NCBI GenBank assembly: GCA_002633005.1 | Contig: NMRA01000248.1 | Coordinates: forward strand, 325,846 to 387,845 | Length of the DNA stretch: 62,000 nt | Reading direction: 5' to 3' | DNA from: Phoronis australis | Lineage: Eukaryota > Phoronida > Phoronidae | Shown: positions 1 to 12,010 of the stretch, piece by piece | Layout of the letters: each line of letters opens with the position of its first letter | How positions within the stretch are numbered: position 1 is the first letter of the stretch | The notes under the pieces: model-generated | What the model was told of the DNA's origin: nothing | The model's database searches: none | What the model saw: the letters and a program-made list of their open reading frames with translations, nothing else | Position numbers and translations under genes: made by a program

Positions 1-876
1 GAAATATTGCAAATTTCAACAAAGGCCTACAAGTTCAATGATAGCTCATTCAGTAGACTGATGTATCATGAAACCATATTGGGAAGCAAAAGTAGTAATT
101 GGGTGAAGCATTTGACAGTTTTCAAGTATTTTAGATGAACATGGGAAAAATAAAAATGTTTATAATTGTTAAGGGTGATTTTTTTCAGTTGACAAGTAAT
201 GAGGTAATTTAAAATAAAATATTTAAATATGCTCGACATGCTCTTCTAAGCATGCCTTTCCACGGGGGAAAGTCAGATTTCATGGTTTTCTCCACTAGCA
301 TTCGACATATTTTGCGCCATTTTCAATGCTAATACCCCGTTGGGTACATTTCAACGCTCTGTGTTGCTGTTGTTAGCTTAGTCAAGTAAATAATATCGTT
401 GTTGCAATTATTATAGATTTTGCCGTGCGTTAAGAATAAAACATCTCGGTATATTGTTTGTTTTTTTTTTTTCTTTTTTCTTTTTTTTTGTTTTTTTTTT
501 TTTTCCATAATTTTATTCTTCAATAATATACATTAATAATTTTTAAAGGGTGAAAGGGTGAACAAGGAAAAGGGGCAAGGACTCGGTATATTGTAATTAA
601 AGCTTGGCATGCATTCAAGTTGTTCTCTCAAGACAAAATTTTGATTGTAATACAAGTATTATTACTAATTGCCACTATAAACTCTTTTATAGTTTCTGTT
701 ATTCATTGTCATTTGATTTTGTTTTAATTTCTAGTCATTATACATCAGATTGAAAATTTTCATGTTAAATCCAGTGTGCAGCTGATTGTGTATTTTCTTG
801 CTTTAACAGGCGGGCATGCAATAAAAATTATGTATTTGTCAGCTGGCATTTCTACATTAAATTACTCATGCCACAA
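1..876. other. No gene seen; AT-rich flank with poly-T tract
   Basis: No coding segment or recognisable repeat protein is visible on either strand. An almost pure T tract lies at about 461-504; the lysine-rich open frame opposite it is only that tract read in reverse. Confidence 0.6.
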
Positions 877-950
877 TTCATGTATGTTGTAGTCTTGCAC
901 CTAATATTTTTTCTGGTGGTTCACAGAAACTTCTATATAACCCCATGAAG

Positions 951-1320
951 ATGTTTGCGGCAAGCTTGCAGCAATGTGTGTGGCTGGGTTGCAGGAACTG
1001 TTCCATATAAGGACATAGAGATGTTTGCGGCAAGCTTGCAGCAATGTGTGCGTCTAGGTTGCAGGAACTGTTCCATATAAGGACATAGAGATGTTTGCTG
1101 CAAGCTTGCGGCAAACTTCATTTGCATGGTAAAAGTTTGCTGCATGTTTCCGGCAAGGATGCCGCAAGCTTGCGGCAATGTTTGCGGCAGGGTTTCAGGA
1201 AATTTGCATCCACTCTTTGGTCAGAGTTGATTCTACGTGTTTGCGGCTGGTTTGCGGAAACTTTTGCAGCAACCTTGCCACAACTTTGAGGCAAGCTTGC
1301 GGCAAGTGTTTGCAGGAAGG
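951..1320. repeat. Minisatellite, 70-bp unit plus degenerate GCGGCAA-rich tail
   Basis: The segment starting ATGTTTGCGG recurs at 951, 1021 and 1091, so the period is exactly 70 bp. Each unit contains GCGGCAAGCTTGCAGCAA. From about 1100 to 1320 the order decays into scattered GCGGCAA / GCAAGCTTGC motifs, many of them self-complementary. The short open frames here simply reflect the repeat. Confidence 0.8.
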
Positions 1321-1329
1321 CTTTTTTTG

Positions 1330-2060
1330 GTATGGGTAATCTCTAAAATCAGTTACCCATGTTCATGAAAAGCATGCATATGAAATCAATTTTGAGTAAC
1401 ACCAACTTTGGTGTTAAATAATCTAAAATGTGATTAAAACTCCACATTTAGTATCTAAATCTTAAAAACAAATTATATGAACAATCAACTCATTAAGCCT
1501 GACTGTAGATTGTAAAATGTTTTTGTGTCAACACTTATCAGGTTGCAAAAAGTACTTGCGGTAAATAGATTTTGTGAGTTGGCGGCCATTTTGCCAGCCA
1601 TCTTGATTTTTCTCTTCAACCAGTGACCAACTGTAAGGTCCAGATATTTTTAATTGTCTAATTTACAAAAGCATAGAAATTTTTCCATTTCAGGGCAAAA
1701 TATAAATCGAAATCTTGTAACTTGTACAAAATAGCTGTTTCAGCCACTATTTTGGGTGCCGTATTATTTTATTTTTCGGAAAATTGGCATCTTTTGATTG
1801 GTATGCCTGTTATGAAAAGTAAATAATCAATGACAAATTTTATTATTTTTTAATTTCCAGAGTAACATGCCAGACAGCAGTAAATACCGGTTTTGCAGGC
1901 CAGTTATCCGCTACCTTGAAATACCGACTTCCGCCACTCCGATTTCGGTATACTTTTTTCTGGCACCAATTTATGTTCGGAGATGCCATTTATGCAAAAA
2001 AACCCTTCAGTTGCAATTATTCTAGGTTGGGCCCTCTGGAGCCCTGGAATGACTGGACAA
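1330..2060. other. No gene seen
   Basis: AT-rich sequence without a convincing ORF, RNA or repeat structure. Confidence 0.5.
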
Positions 2061-2067
2061 AAAATGG

Positions 2068-2560
2068 TACACTGTGGCTGTTAGAAATCAATTTTGAAAA
2101 GGCTTTTGGCAGCTTGTCCTGGAACTTCCTAAATAAGGTTTTTGATATCTTTAATTTCAAGGACTGAAGTGTTGTTAAAACTTTTTGTACTTGTCCTGTG
2201 TCATACATTGTCAAAAATTGTTTTCTGTCCAGAAGTTTTACTCTGCTTATGGGTGTAGACAAGGTAATCCTGTTTTTTCATGTTTTCACTTTATATGTTG
2301 AAATATTAGCTTTGATGACGAAACAAGATAGGAAAATTGAAGGCATTCAAATAGGAAATGATGAATTTATACTTATACTCGGTGTGCTGATTACGCAACT
2401 TTTTCGTTTTGATGGTTTTCGCCGTATTTTGGAAGCTACTATACAGTTTCTGAGTAACTTTTGAAATGTGTGGTTTGACAGTAAATTATTCCAAAATATA
2501 TGTTATTTGGATGGCTGTGCAGTCAAACATTTTATAAACAAATGTTTTCCGTTATGCACG
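2068..2560 (+). pseudogene. Decayed LINE reverse transcriptase fragment (L1/Tx1-like)
   Basis: Two adjacent frames together follow the order of a non-LTR retrotransposon RT. 2089-2166 reads like the region around the first catalytic aspartate (FEKAFGSLSWNFL, where the family has AFD). 2198-2461, in another frame, follows the family's QGCPLSP / VEILA / IRQN..I.GI block (YVEILALMTKQDRKIEGIQI). The YADD block is corrupted and a SGL.VN-like remnant may reach 2560. The aspartate is lost and at least one frameshift is present, so the copy is dead. The match is from memory of family motifs; clade assignment is tentative. Confidence 0.6.
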
Positions 2561-3016
2561 ATGAAAGTTAGAATGGTGCGTAATGTCATTTAAGCTGCTA
2601 AGTATCAATTTTAGTTCTAACTTAGAAAAAAATTAACATTTTAATTTTACTTGAACAACAATAACACAGTACCAGGACAGAAATCCCCAATGACACATCA
2701 CACACACCCGCACACATTTCACTGAAAACTCAGTTTCACAAAACACCATTTATTATGTACTTTTCTCACCTGCATTTCTATTTAAAGAGGAAAAAAACGG
2801 AACGCCTTTGGAGAAATATGTCTCCTAATTCATTGTTATAATAATTATATTTTTCCAATGTGAAATAAATTTCTAATTCTTTTTTGAAAAGTGTTAAAAG
2901 TGGTGGTTCTATTTTCAGCTTTTTGCAGTATACATGCTTTTTGGCCTAAACCATGATGGGATTCAACAGTTCATTCGCTTTACCAGTTTTACTAAATAAT
3001 ACAGTCTTAAAATCTA

Positions 3017-3240
3017 TCAATATATCAACGTTTTTGCATGAATATAATACTCAGCTATTCTTTTCCAGAAACGCTTAACAAAAGTGAAACCCAAAAATAA
3101 ATGTTCTAAACTTTCAGATTCTTTCCTACAAAATGTACATCGGTCAGATGGAAAAATACCAATTCGCATTAAAAAGCTATTTGTTGCTAAAATTTTATCT
3201 GTATAATTCTGATTCAACCTAGAAAAATGATTGAAATCAA
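3017..3240 (-). pseudogene. LINE C-terminal zinc-finger (zf-RVT-like) fragment
   Basis: The frame contains ILATNSFLMRIGIFPSDRCTFC, then ESLEHLFLGFTFVKRFW. The spacing N.FL......S..C.FC.....E..EHLF..C..VK.FW is the zf-RVT signature found at the C-terminus of L1/Tx1-type LINE ORF2 proteins. The last family cysteine is replaced by F (LGF). The fragment is antisense to the RT piece at 2.1-2.5 kb, so it is a separate or inverted insertion. Confidence 0.6.
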
Positions 3241-3501
3241 CTGCAATGAGGGCATTGATGAAATCAAATAATCTTATGAAAATTTAGTCTAGAAGAAAAA
3301 TTTCTTTTTAGGAATTTATGGTGGCAAAGTCCTTGATTATGCCAAAAATTGTTCACTTAATGACAACTCTGCCTACTCCGTCAGACATTATGAATGAATT
3401 GAATGCAAACATTTTTAAGTTGAGAGGGTGAAGAGATACGTATTAATTAAAGCTCATGAAGAAGGGGGGGTGAAAATGATGAATTTAATATTTTTGCAAG
3501 G

Positions 3502-3786
3502 CTATAAAATTTCATTTATATAATGACAATTTACCTGTGAATCAAAATGGATGAAATTATTTGAACTAGAAATGAGATGTTCTAAATTTTGGAAATGATT
3601 AAATATATTAAAAGTCAATAGCACTGAAGTAATCAACCCTTTTTGGAAAGAGGTGCTAAGTAACAGGTCTATTTTCGTAAGTAAACAGCCCCATAAAGAT
3701 GCGAATGGTTTATTCTCAAGTTTATGGCTGTACTTGGGGAGCAAGTTTTCTGATATGTAGAATCGATTAAACACACGACACTTCAT
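3502..3786 (-). pseudogene. Possible further LINE C-terminal fragment
   Basis: A 94-aa open frame lies upstream, on the same strand, of the zf-RVT piece. Segments such as FASLWGCLL and FQKGLITSVLLTFNIF resemble the poorly conserved stretch between RT and zf-RVT in L1/Tx1 LINEs. Order and strand fit one decayed element, but the identification is weak. Confidence 0.3.
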
Positions 3787-4472
3787 TATTGATAGTTTTT
3801 ATTCCGCTTCGTTCGTATGTTCGAATAAAACTCTCAACAGAACACTGATGAAGTAACTGACCAAGAGACGTGATTAAAACATACACGATATTTCGAAACA
3901 TACTTCTTTCATTCGCAAGTGGAAATAAAATGACACAGTAATGCCACCACAGAGCATAAGCTGGAGACATACACCAGCCATGTCCCACTGTAGGGTCAAG
4001 ATGGTAGAGTATGTTAAACCCTGTGCTGATTAGTGCCATTGCCTATCAAACAAGGATAACAAGCTTCACTGGAAAACCTAATTGCTAGGCAAAAGAGTTT
4101 ATGGAGAATTTTTGCCACTAGTTGTCAAGTGTGTCAAGGTAGGATTGTCCAATTGGTGACAGTCCAACATGTAGACGACACACGTACTAGTTCATCTAGT
4201 GAACTCTCAGGTTCTTGCTGGATAAACACTATCTTATTGGTGTGACTCAATCCCGAAACGCAAATCGATCATGATGGCTAAGATGACATCCAAGTGGACT
4301 TTCGTGATGAGATGGTCACAAATCATCTCTTAAATCTGGCCATTGTGTTTTTTTGAACATTGAAAGGCACCTGGGCATGACATGGTTTATCCAAAGATGT
4401 TGCAAGTTCTGTAACAGGAATTAAGCTTTCCCAAATCCCGTTTACTCACTACAGGGCCAATCTTATATTAGG

Positions 4473-5560
4473 CTATATCCCAGAAACCTGGACCAAAGCA
4501 AGAGTAATATTTATACCTAAGTCTGGTAAAAATTCTTACTTCAAAACTAACTTCTTCAGACCAATAGCATCTTTCTTTTTCACCCAAGGACTGGAGATAT
4601 TGGCTTTGGCACTTTGATAACCAAGATATTATGAGCAAATTCGAGGAATCAGTATGCTTACAGACCTGGTTACTTTACAGAGACAGCAGCTCTTCATCAT
4701 CTTAAGACAGCTTCAAGGTACTTAAACTACACGGTCAACGGACTCATAAACGCGACTCACGTTCCTGCAAACACCGTCCACTGACTCACAAACACTTTAA
4801 CGGACTCACAAACACGATCTACGCACCCAAATACACGGGACACGGACTCATATTCACGAGGAAACACGGTTAACGGACCGCCAAACACGGGTCACGGACA
4901 AAATGAAGATGCCAGCTGACCCAGGAAGCCGATGAGTCCGTGACTCGTGTTTGGCGGTCCGTTAACCGTGTTTCCTTGTGAATATGAGTCCGTGTCCCGT
5001 ATATTTGGGTGCTTGGATTGTGTTTTGTGAGTCCGTTCCCGTGTTTGTAAGTCGGTGGACGGTGTTTGCAGGTCCGTGTTCATGCGTCCGTGCCCATGTT
5101 TATGAGTCCGTTGACCGTGTAGTTTAGGTACCTTGAGCTTGAACAGGCTGTGTTAAACAAAATACTCACTCTAGGTACTTTCATGGACATTGTTAGCTAG
5201 GGCCTTCAGTTACATTAAACGTCATGCAATTCATAATGCACCGATTCAATTTAAAGTTGATATGGGGCTTTTTTGATGAATGATGATGAGTAGTCATGCT
5301 GCAACTGCTGAACTTGGAGAAGCATGCATGATAGTCCGTCTCACTAGAGGAATTTCACAAGGTGGCATCACTTCTCTCATTCTCTTAAACATTGTCATGC
5401 GCACTGTCTTTTTTACACAGTTGATGGTCAACATAATCCCAGGTTTGGTCATGGCGTGGTCTTCGGTTTCTAGCATTGTTGCAGGAAATGCCGCAATGTT
5501 GTCCAGAAGGCATTCCATACCATGGACTGCGGCAATGGGGTTAGAGATTAGTATTAGTGA
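4473..5560 (+). pseudogene. Decayed R1/Jockey-like LINE RT, split by a hairpin element
   Basis: 4473-4710 encodes GYIPETWTKARVIFIPKSGK, a shifted FRPIAS, and an AYRPGY..TE.ALHHLK-like segment, the N-terminal RT blocks of R1/Jockey/I-type LINEs. After the insertion at 4714-5135 the homology resumes with LEQAVLNKILTLGTFMDI, and then RLTRGISQGGITSLILLNIV (family: V.RGTPQGGVLSPLLWNL). The YADD block at about 5440-5470 is unrecognisable. Several stops and frameshifts make it non-functional. The two halves abut in the RT once the insert is ignored, which is strong evidence for insertion into an existing copy. Confidence 0.7.
4714..5135. mobile_element. Foldback / MITE-like hairpin element, 422 bp
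   Basis: Left arm (about 4714-4899) and right arm (about 4936-5135) are inverted copies separated by a loop of about 36 nt. The outer ends are CAAGGTAC and GTACCTTG, each followed inward by TTTAGT/ACTTAAA and ACGGTCAACGGACTCA-type sequence. Each arm consists of 15-25-bp degenerate subunits containing GGACTCA and AACAC. The left arm ends with GGACAAAATG, also found at the inner arm border of the 13209-14639 element. It encodes nothing and sits inside a LINE RT. The target duplication is not clear. Confidence 0.85.
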
Positions 5561-5639
5561 TGTTCACGTGAAAACAGAAATGACATATTACACCATTGAA
5601 GCTCTGTGGTCTAAACTCTCATTACATGCAATGTGACAG

Positions 5640-6300
5640 GTGTTACTTTCCAACATTGCCTTTCTTTGACACGCCGATCCAACTGTTGTGCAAGTACTAA
5701 CACCAAGCTTTACATGTGCAGTCCTGGTGATTCCTTTGAATTTCTTTATAGCATTTAAAATGAGCTTCAAATTTGCCACCCTGTCAAAGCACTTTGATTT
5801 CACATCAGGTACAGATGTATGCGAAGTTTTTATCTCAAATCCCAGACATTTCGGTGGAAGGCACACTGAGAAAAAGTTTTTCTACTTTCTTAGAAAACAA
5901 AAAATAAGATTTTGCTCAAAATCTAATTTAATATAACAAAAGCGCTTGACCATGTTAATTTGCTTTTAAGGAAATTTAAGTCTGTATTGACATAACTTGA
6001 GAAAGTCCTGGAATTGGGTTTGCTTGTAAACTGGAGACATATTCTTACTGCAAACTGACCCAGTGTTCATGAACCCTGACTTATTCACTGATTTCTCATT
6101 TAAGTGTTAATATTATAAGGTGTTTATATCCTGCATTAAGGAATGTTATTTTTAAATTGATAGGCTGAGATAGGTTTTAATGTTTTTGGGTTTTACAATG
6201 TTTGAATTGAATTGTTTATGAACTTTAAATTGAAATAGTCATTAGAGTTTTGTTGTTTCAGAGGAGGGAGGCAAAGATATGACACGTGTTTTTCCAAGGC
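5640..6300. other. No gene seen
   Basis: Open frames on both strands here overlap each other and resemble no family known to me. Confidence 0.4.
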
Positions 6301-6302
6301 CA

Positions 6303-6372
6303 GACACATGAAGTACAAGTACCTATCCATTATAATAGATGGCATGGATCAACACAAGGCAACTGTGCCTTG
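6303..6372 (+). pseudogene. Fragment of transposase-like 'IDGMD' family
   Basis: One frame reads KYKYLSIIIDGMDQHKATVP then a stop. An IDGMDQ.KT.LP motif after a basic stretch is typical of an uncharacterised transposase/integrase-like family multiplied in many invertebrate genomes. Only the motif survives; flanking frames are broken. The family is recalled from memory and the fragment is short. Confidence 0.35.
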
Positions 6373-6379
6373 ATTCACT

Positions 6380-8620
6380 GTGCAGCAATGCACATAATTT
6401 ATTTCTAATGCTCTTGTTGACATATTTTTGTCGTACCAACAATGAAAAAGTTCAATTTCCAGCAACAGATTTTTATATTGGCCATAGTGTCTACAATGTG
6501 CAGGAAAGAATTTTGCCATGAACGGCCAGTGTTTGGGCAGCACTTCTGTTTCGCAATCCTTAAACAAAAGTAATTGGTCATAAAAGTCTAGATGTTCTAA
6601 TGTAGTTAAGTCGCCAGTTGAGAAATGTAATGTTGCTTGTAACTGTATTTCTGCTGTACATATTTGTTGTCGCTTGTAGTACACCCTGCATTTTAATAAT
6701 GTTAACTTTTTTATTTTTTTGTGAAATTAGACAATACATATAGATACCATGTTTTCAAGGTATAATTTTCAACCAATCGTGATACCATGAATATGGATTG
6801 TCTTGGAGTGTCAGACTGTAACTGTTCCTCCTGTTGTGCCATGTGTGGGGGCTGTTTTTGCCTAAAGTCAAGAATTGTCAGTGATGATTTGTAAGTCATT
6901 AGAGTAGTGTTTGTTGTTCTTAAAGCTTTACTCAGTAACTTGAATTTTCCCAAATTTTGTTGTGGCATGGAAAAAGTTTCACAAACTGGTATGCATATTA
7001 CACTAATGAGTGAGGTCACACAAAAACTTAGAAAAGAGACATGCCTAATATGGCGTGACCATGGCAAAATGGCCTATAATGGATTTGATATTTCCCTAAG
7101 TGGTTTCCATTTTTCTCTGATAAGTTTCATTTTGAACACAAATCATCGATTTGTAGAAAAACTTCTTCCAACTGTGCAAAAAGCCATGATTTGGGACAGT
7201 CATTTATGACGTGTATAAACGAATACACCTTTGCAAAATTGATTATGATAGATCATTTTGAATACTGACTTGTGTCTACCGTTATACACTATTTTGCCTT
7301 TTCTTACATTTCACATTTGTGTTTGGAAAAGGCGTTTACAATTTTGTTAACCAATAATATGAATTATTTGATAGTAAAAATTGCTAACTTTTTGTGACAA
7401 TCTTTATCAGGATTTCTATGTAAGGATGATCCTGTCAGCTAAGATCACCTGTAATACTGTGGCCTAGATATTTCGAAGTTGTGATGTTCCAAGATTTAAG
7501 ATTAACATTGTAAAGGTTGTGTAAATTTACTGATATACATATATTTGCAACTATATTTTGTTTAATGTTTTTGTAATAATATCAACAACACTGTTGAAAT
7601 TTTGAGCAAAGTGATTAAGGAAGTAAAGAGCCTCATTTTAAAGTGTTAATTTTAAATTATTTTGCCTTGAATACTTGAATTTGGAACACATTCCATTCAT
7701 TGTATCAGTGATGGCATGAACTTCTGAAGTAGAACCTGTATGCATGGAATTCGAAATGTCTAAGTAAAAACGTCAGTGTAGTGAACACATTTGTTAATCT
7801 GAACATCTTGATTTTCAAGTTGAGGTTGGTCTGTAGTTGGCTTGTTTTTGACTTTTTGGTTTAAATTGATGCACCGCTTTGGCAAAAGTGTACATGCCAT
7901 AGACAACATGGTTTTTTTGATTGCTACAGCTTTTGTAGACCAACATTTTGAAGTTGAATCACTCAAATTTGTTAAATAGTGTGGCTCAATTCCTGGATAA
8001 AACGTCTCTGAGAAAACGAGCCAAATTATGCGATTAAAAATCTCTAAGTTTATTAACTGAGGCTCCGCTCTGACAAAAGGGAACAATGAACTTGTTTTCT
8101 CATGTTTATTTCAAGGCTTTGTAAATTAAACCATTGAACTGACCTCATTCAGTAATAACTAAATGTTGTTTTCCTGTTGGTTTTCACTTGTTTGATAAGC
8201 TGTGTTTAATGTGTTACATAATAAATATCATGAACAATTATTTTCCGTTTTTCATGAAAACAATATTCACCAACATTTAAGAAGTTTTACACCTATGTAG
8301 GTATATGGTAGACATTTGCCATTGCTTCAGTGGGTACTGTCAATGACGCAATCAGTGTCTGAAAAGACACTAATCATATAATATAAAATGTTCAACAATA
8401 AATAACCAATATATTTCTGTGACACACTGTTGACAAGTGGATCATGGTGTGAGTGCAGTTAGAGCAAGCAGAATCTCTTGTAATGTGTTATTTTATTGGG
8501 ATTCGTGAGATTATTTGGTACCTGTAATGAAATTCACACAACGTGTTTGAAATAATTTTTCGTTACGAAAAGGTGTCCTGCACAGCCAAGATGTGAAGCT
8601 CACTGCTGCCAGGCTTCTTG
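6380..8620. other. No gene seen
   Basis: Several overlapping 60-118-codon open frames (for example 6907-7209 + and 6711-7067 -) lack recognisable motifs and overlap antisense to each other, so none is supported. Confidence 0.4.
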
Positions 8621-8641
8621 GTATATCCTGTGTGTAAGACA

Positions 8642-8763
8642 GACCACTCAAACGAATGAAGACAGTGGTATATCCTAAATATATATAGGATATACCACTG
8701 GCGTCATTCGTTTGAGTGGTATATATATAGGATAGACCACTCAAACGAATGATGCTAGTGGTA

Positions 8764-8806
<43 letters not shown>

Positions 8807-8815
8807 ATAGACCGA
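8642..8815. repeat. Nested palindromes around CCACTCAAACGAATGA plus (TA)n
   Basis: ACCACTCAAACGAATGA at about 8642 is matched by its reverse complement near 8704-8720. Inside this pair, GTGGTATATCCTA is matched by TAGGATATACCAC around an AT core, making a hairpin of about 80 bp. The same modules are reused to about 8770 and a (TA)n run fills about 8769-8804. The modules look like hairpin or TA-targeting mini-elements. Confidence 0.75.
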
Positions 8816-8819
8816 TTAA

Positions 8820-11570
8820 TGAATTTGCAAGTGTGGCATTGTCTGGGAAATACCTTATTAAGTATTCAATTTAAGTCCTTTTTTTCGAAGCTCATTTATT
8901 TGAGAAAAGCTCATTTCAAATGAGAAGGTGTTTTCTATACTTCACCGTTTTTCTCTAGGGCGATCCCTTGTTCTATTGTCGACTCAGGCACTCCGCACCG
9001 AAGTTTGACTTTCCCTGGGAATACTCTACATTGAACTTATGATTAGCAGAGTCATTGTATAGCTCTGGGAGTCTCAATTGTGCAGCGTAGAATGTATGCC
9101 ATTGGCCTGTGGTCTGTCTTGCCCCACGAATTCTGACCCGGAAAGATAAAATAGGGAGCTCATTGAAGTAACCCTGCTCGCTGGTTTTCAGTTTTCGGCT
9201 GACTTACGTTATAGGGAACATTCTATCGTCAACTAGGTCTACATGCAGCAAGACTTAATTCCCCTAAACCGTCATTGGACAGTCAGTCCAGATAATGAAC
9301 TTCTGAGTGAAGTATGACACTCGTAGGATCGGACTACTTCCATGCTTTTGCTTTAACTTTCTGACTGGCCCTTTTCATTAAGCCAGCCGAAGGCACGGCT
9401 GTCTGGAGGTAGTAGCCGGTGAGTCACCCCGGCTGTTGGTGGTGGTTGGAATTGGTGAGTCTTAGATTCGCATTAGCTTTTAGTCGACCATAGCTATCTG
9501 GTTTGTTCCTATTGTCCAAGAAACTTCTCTTCTTGATATCCAATGTTGCATTTGGACGGTCTTTCAGTCAGTCAAACCTGCTAGTATTTTCAGTTCCCAG
9601 GTGACAGTGAGGATTAGTGCATCGATCGTCGAAGTATCCCACCCCGCTAATATCCTCTGTATTATGCTGTAGAATGTGGCCGCCGAATTCAAAAGGCAGA
9701 GTCGTCAAAAGTCGCAGTTGGTCTGTAAGAATAGGTCCATTTTAAGTTGCCCAAAATTTGTGCATATGTACTTTTAAATCATGGGGTCAGACTTGTTGTC
9801 ATGTACTTTAACGTCAGAATCTATTTTAGATGGTGTTTACAACTTTGAGTTCTGGGGTCAAAGCACGCTAGAGATTCTAGAAAATTCTGAGAACAAATTA
9901 TAACAGCCAATTATATGATTGGATGTGATCATGTGGTTTTTATTAGCCAATCACTAAATAAGTAGAATATTATATTATGGGCTAAAATCCACAAGATATC
10001 CAGATGCGCTATATAGTAGTTGAAGCACAAAGACTACAGTGTACAGAGGAAATTGTACGACAGATCCACCTCGTGGAAGATTCTGGAAGGGATCTTGGCA
10101 AGGGCAAGGATTAACGAACAGGAAGTTGACTAAGAGCTTGTCACTTGCATCGTGGATAGTACGTGAAGTGTTGCGTCACCAGCAAGAGAGTGTGACCAGC
10201 AAGAAGAATCGTGGGTAGTGTTGCATCACCAGAGACGGTGACCAGCAAGTACACTGTCGCTATAGAGTGTGTGTGTAGTTCGAATATTCACCAACGGGAC
10301 CGTCATCCCAACAAGTGGAGAGTCCTAGCTTGGATAGCAGATAACTTCGTTGATTGATTAAAGTAATCTTTAAAGAGGGCGCTAGCGTAGTTACTCTTCT
10401 TTAGTTGATTACTTAATTAACAACAAGTTTCTCTTGTCTAATTAGTCGTTATCATATAATAAATTAATTACTGGGTTTAATTATTCACTCTCCATCTACG
10501 CACAATCTCAAAGTATAGCTACCTTTTAAACAAACCCAGTCAATCTCTGACATGGTCATTGCCACATATAGAAAAACACCTGCAAAGTTCCTGCTAAGGA
10601 ATCGAGATCGAGCTGCAACCATGGTAGCAAAAAATCACCACTAGGGGGTGCCACAGTTGTCAGGCCGTCTTAAAATCAAGATCAGACTGGACATAGTTTT
10701 CTGATATGAAATACAGCTGCTGAGTTTAACAATGATCATTTGAGCACTTTGGTGGATAAAGAGGCAGACGCCAAAAAACGGACGCGAAATGAAAAAAATG
10801 GCCACGAGGTGGCGCAGAATATGTTGAGACCCCGAAAATGAAAAGCATTGTTATCTCCTTAATAGAAACCACATTTCAGGAATCCGTCTGTAACTTTTTA
10901 AAAATAACGGAAGCTGTAGCCGCCTCTGGCTACAGGGATAACAAAACAAAACCGTTTCCATAATACACTTTATTATTTGGTTGCTACCGATAAGAAGTGT
11001 CCAATAAAGCGGTTATCTGTAATGAAGAAAAAACACAGTCTAAGTACTCGGCTAGTAAGCGTACTGTAAATCAGTTAACAAGCAGCTGAATATACTGTAC
11101 TTTAAACAACTATACACGCTCTAAACTTATGGCTAAATGCACACGAGTACATACATACTATGCCATAATACTCAGTACTTACAACAGTTTGGCTAACAGT
11201 CTGCTCAATATAAAAGTTTCAGCATCCGATGAAAACGCATGATGCGCGTTACAGATCTTTTCAACGAATGCCGCTATACACGAGAAACGCTAGTCACCAA
11301 AACCCGCGTAACAAACAGGCTAATACGTAATAATAGCCGGCCGGTCTAGCTACTATTCGACTATGCAAATGCTATTGTAACCGCTGCAAAGAACTGGCTT
11401 ACTGAACAAAACCCAATCACAGCGGTGAAAGATGCACTGCTACCTATAAAGAAAATAAACAACGTAACAAGTAAATGAAATACAACAACCAATGACAAAA
11501 AAATCAACAGAAGCAAATGTAGAAAAAATTACCACCAACGGCCACAACTAAACTCGTCGACATCTTTTGG
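8820..11570. other. No gene seen; contains a dispersed non-coding repeat
   Basis: No coding capacity is evident. 10580-10880 contains ATGGCCACGAGGTGGCGCA and a second related copy, CACTAGGGGGTGCCAC, about 165 bp apart. These are inverted relatives of the CCACCTAGTGGC repeats at 48.5-48.97 kb. Most of the rest is unassignable. Confidence 0.4.
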
Positions 11571-11712
11571 CAGGGGCGGTACAGGATTTTGAGTTAGGGT
11601 AACCAGGGCAGAGTATGAGCCAGGATTTTGCCCGTCAGACATTCGCACCACGGAACTGTCAAATGGAATTTGGGAGAATTTTAGGGGGGACATGGCCCCC
11701 TTGGCCTCCGTC
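11571..11712. mobile_element. Short non-autonomous repeat (CAGGGGCGG family), copy 1
   Basis: Begins CAGGGGCGGTACAGGATT, contains AGCCAGGATTTTG..CGTCAGACATT and a GGAATTTGGGAGAATTTT block, and ends in a C-rich GGCCCCCTTGGCC segment. The same order of blocks occurs at 20388-20532. It interrupts the antisense Penelope fragment next to it. Confidence 0.7.
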
Positions 11713-12010
11713 TTGTTAAGAAACAATTCAATGACTTCATCCTCGGGTACATTAGTGAAAAGGCTGCAAACATCTAGTCTACACATGAAGGGTGCATCAT
11801 TAATTGCACGGACTTCATTAACAAACTGAAAAGAATCTTTAAGTGTTTAGTCATTCTCACTGATAGGTTTGAGAATTTTAACTAGGAATTTGTCAAGCTC
11901 AAGTTCCGACACAGGACACAATATAGGTCGCAGCGGTACACCATCCTTGTGTGTCTTAGGCAAGCCGTAGAGACGTGTTGGCTGTGACCCGCATGGTCTT
12001 ATACGAGTGT
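11713..12010 (-). pseudogene. Inverted N-terminal RT segment of Penelope-like element 1
   Basis: Reading leftwards from about 12010, the frame gives RLYGLPKTHKDGVPLRPIL, then SELELDKFLVKILKP, a stop, FQFVNEVRAIND and LDVCSLFTNVPEDEVIELF. These are the fingers and motif A region of a Penelope-like RT (KTHK.G.PLRPI; D..SLFTNVP). The neighbouring plus-strand piece continues with the next part of the same protein, so the 5' half is inverted relative to the 3' half, as in a twin-priming inversion. One in-frame stop makes it non-functional. Confidence 0.8.

Noticed and set aside
329-523. Lysine-rich 64-aa frame
   Set aside because: Product of the poly-T tract read on the opposite strand.
6711-7209. 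Overlapping 118-aa (-) and 100-aa (+) open frames
   Set aside because: No known motif, antisense overlap, low-complexity AT composition; nothing supports translation of either.
9797-10552. Possible solo LTR beginning TGTCATG and ending CTGACA
   Set aside because: The length would fit (756 bp) but flanks CTTGT and TGGTC show no duplication, and no second copy or internal sequence is visible.
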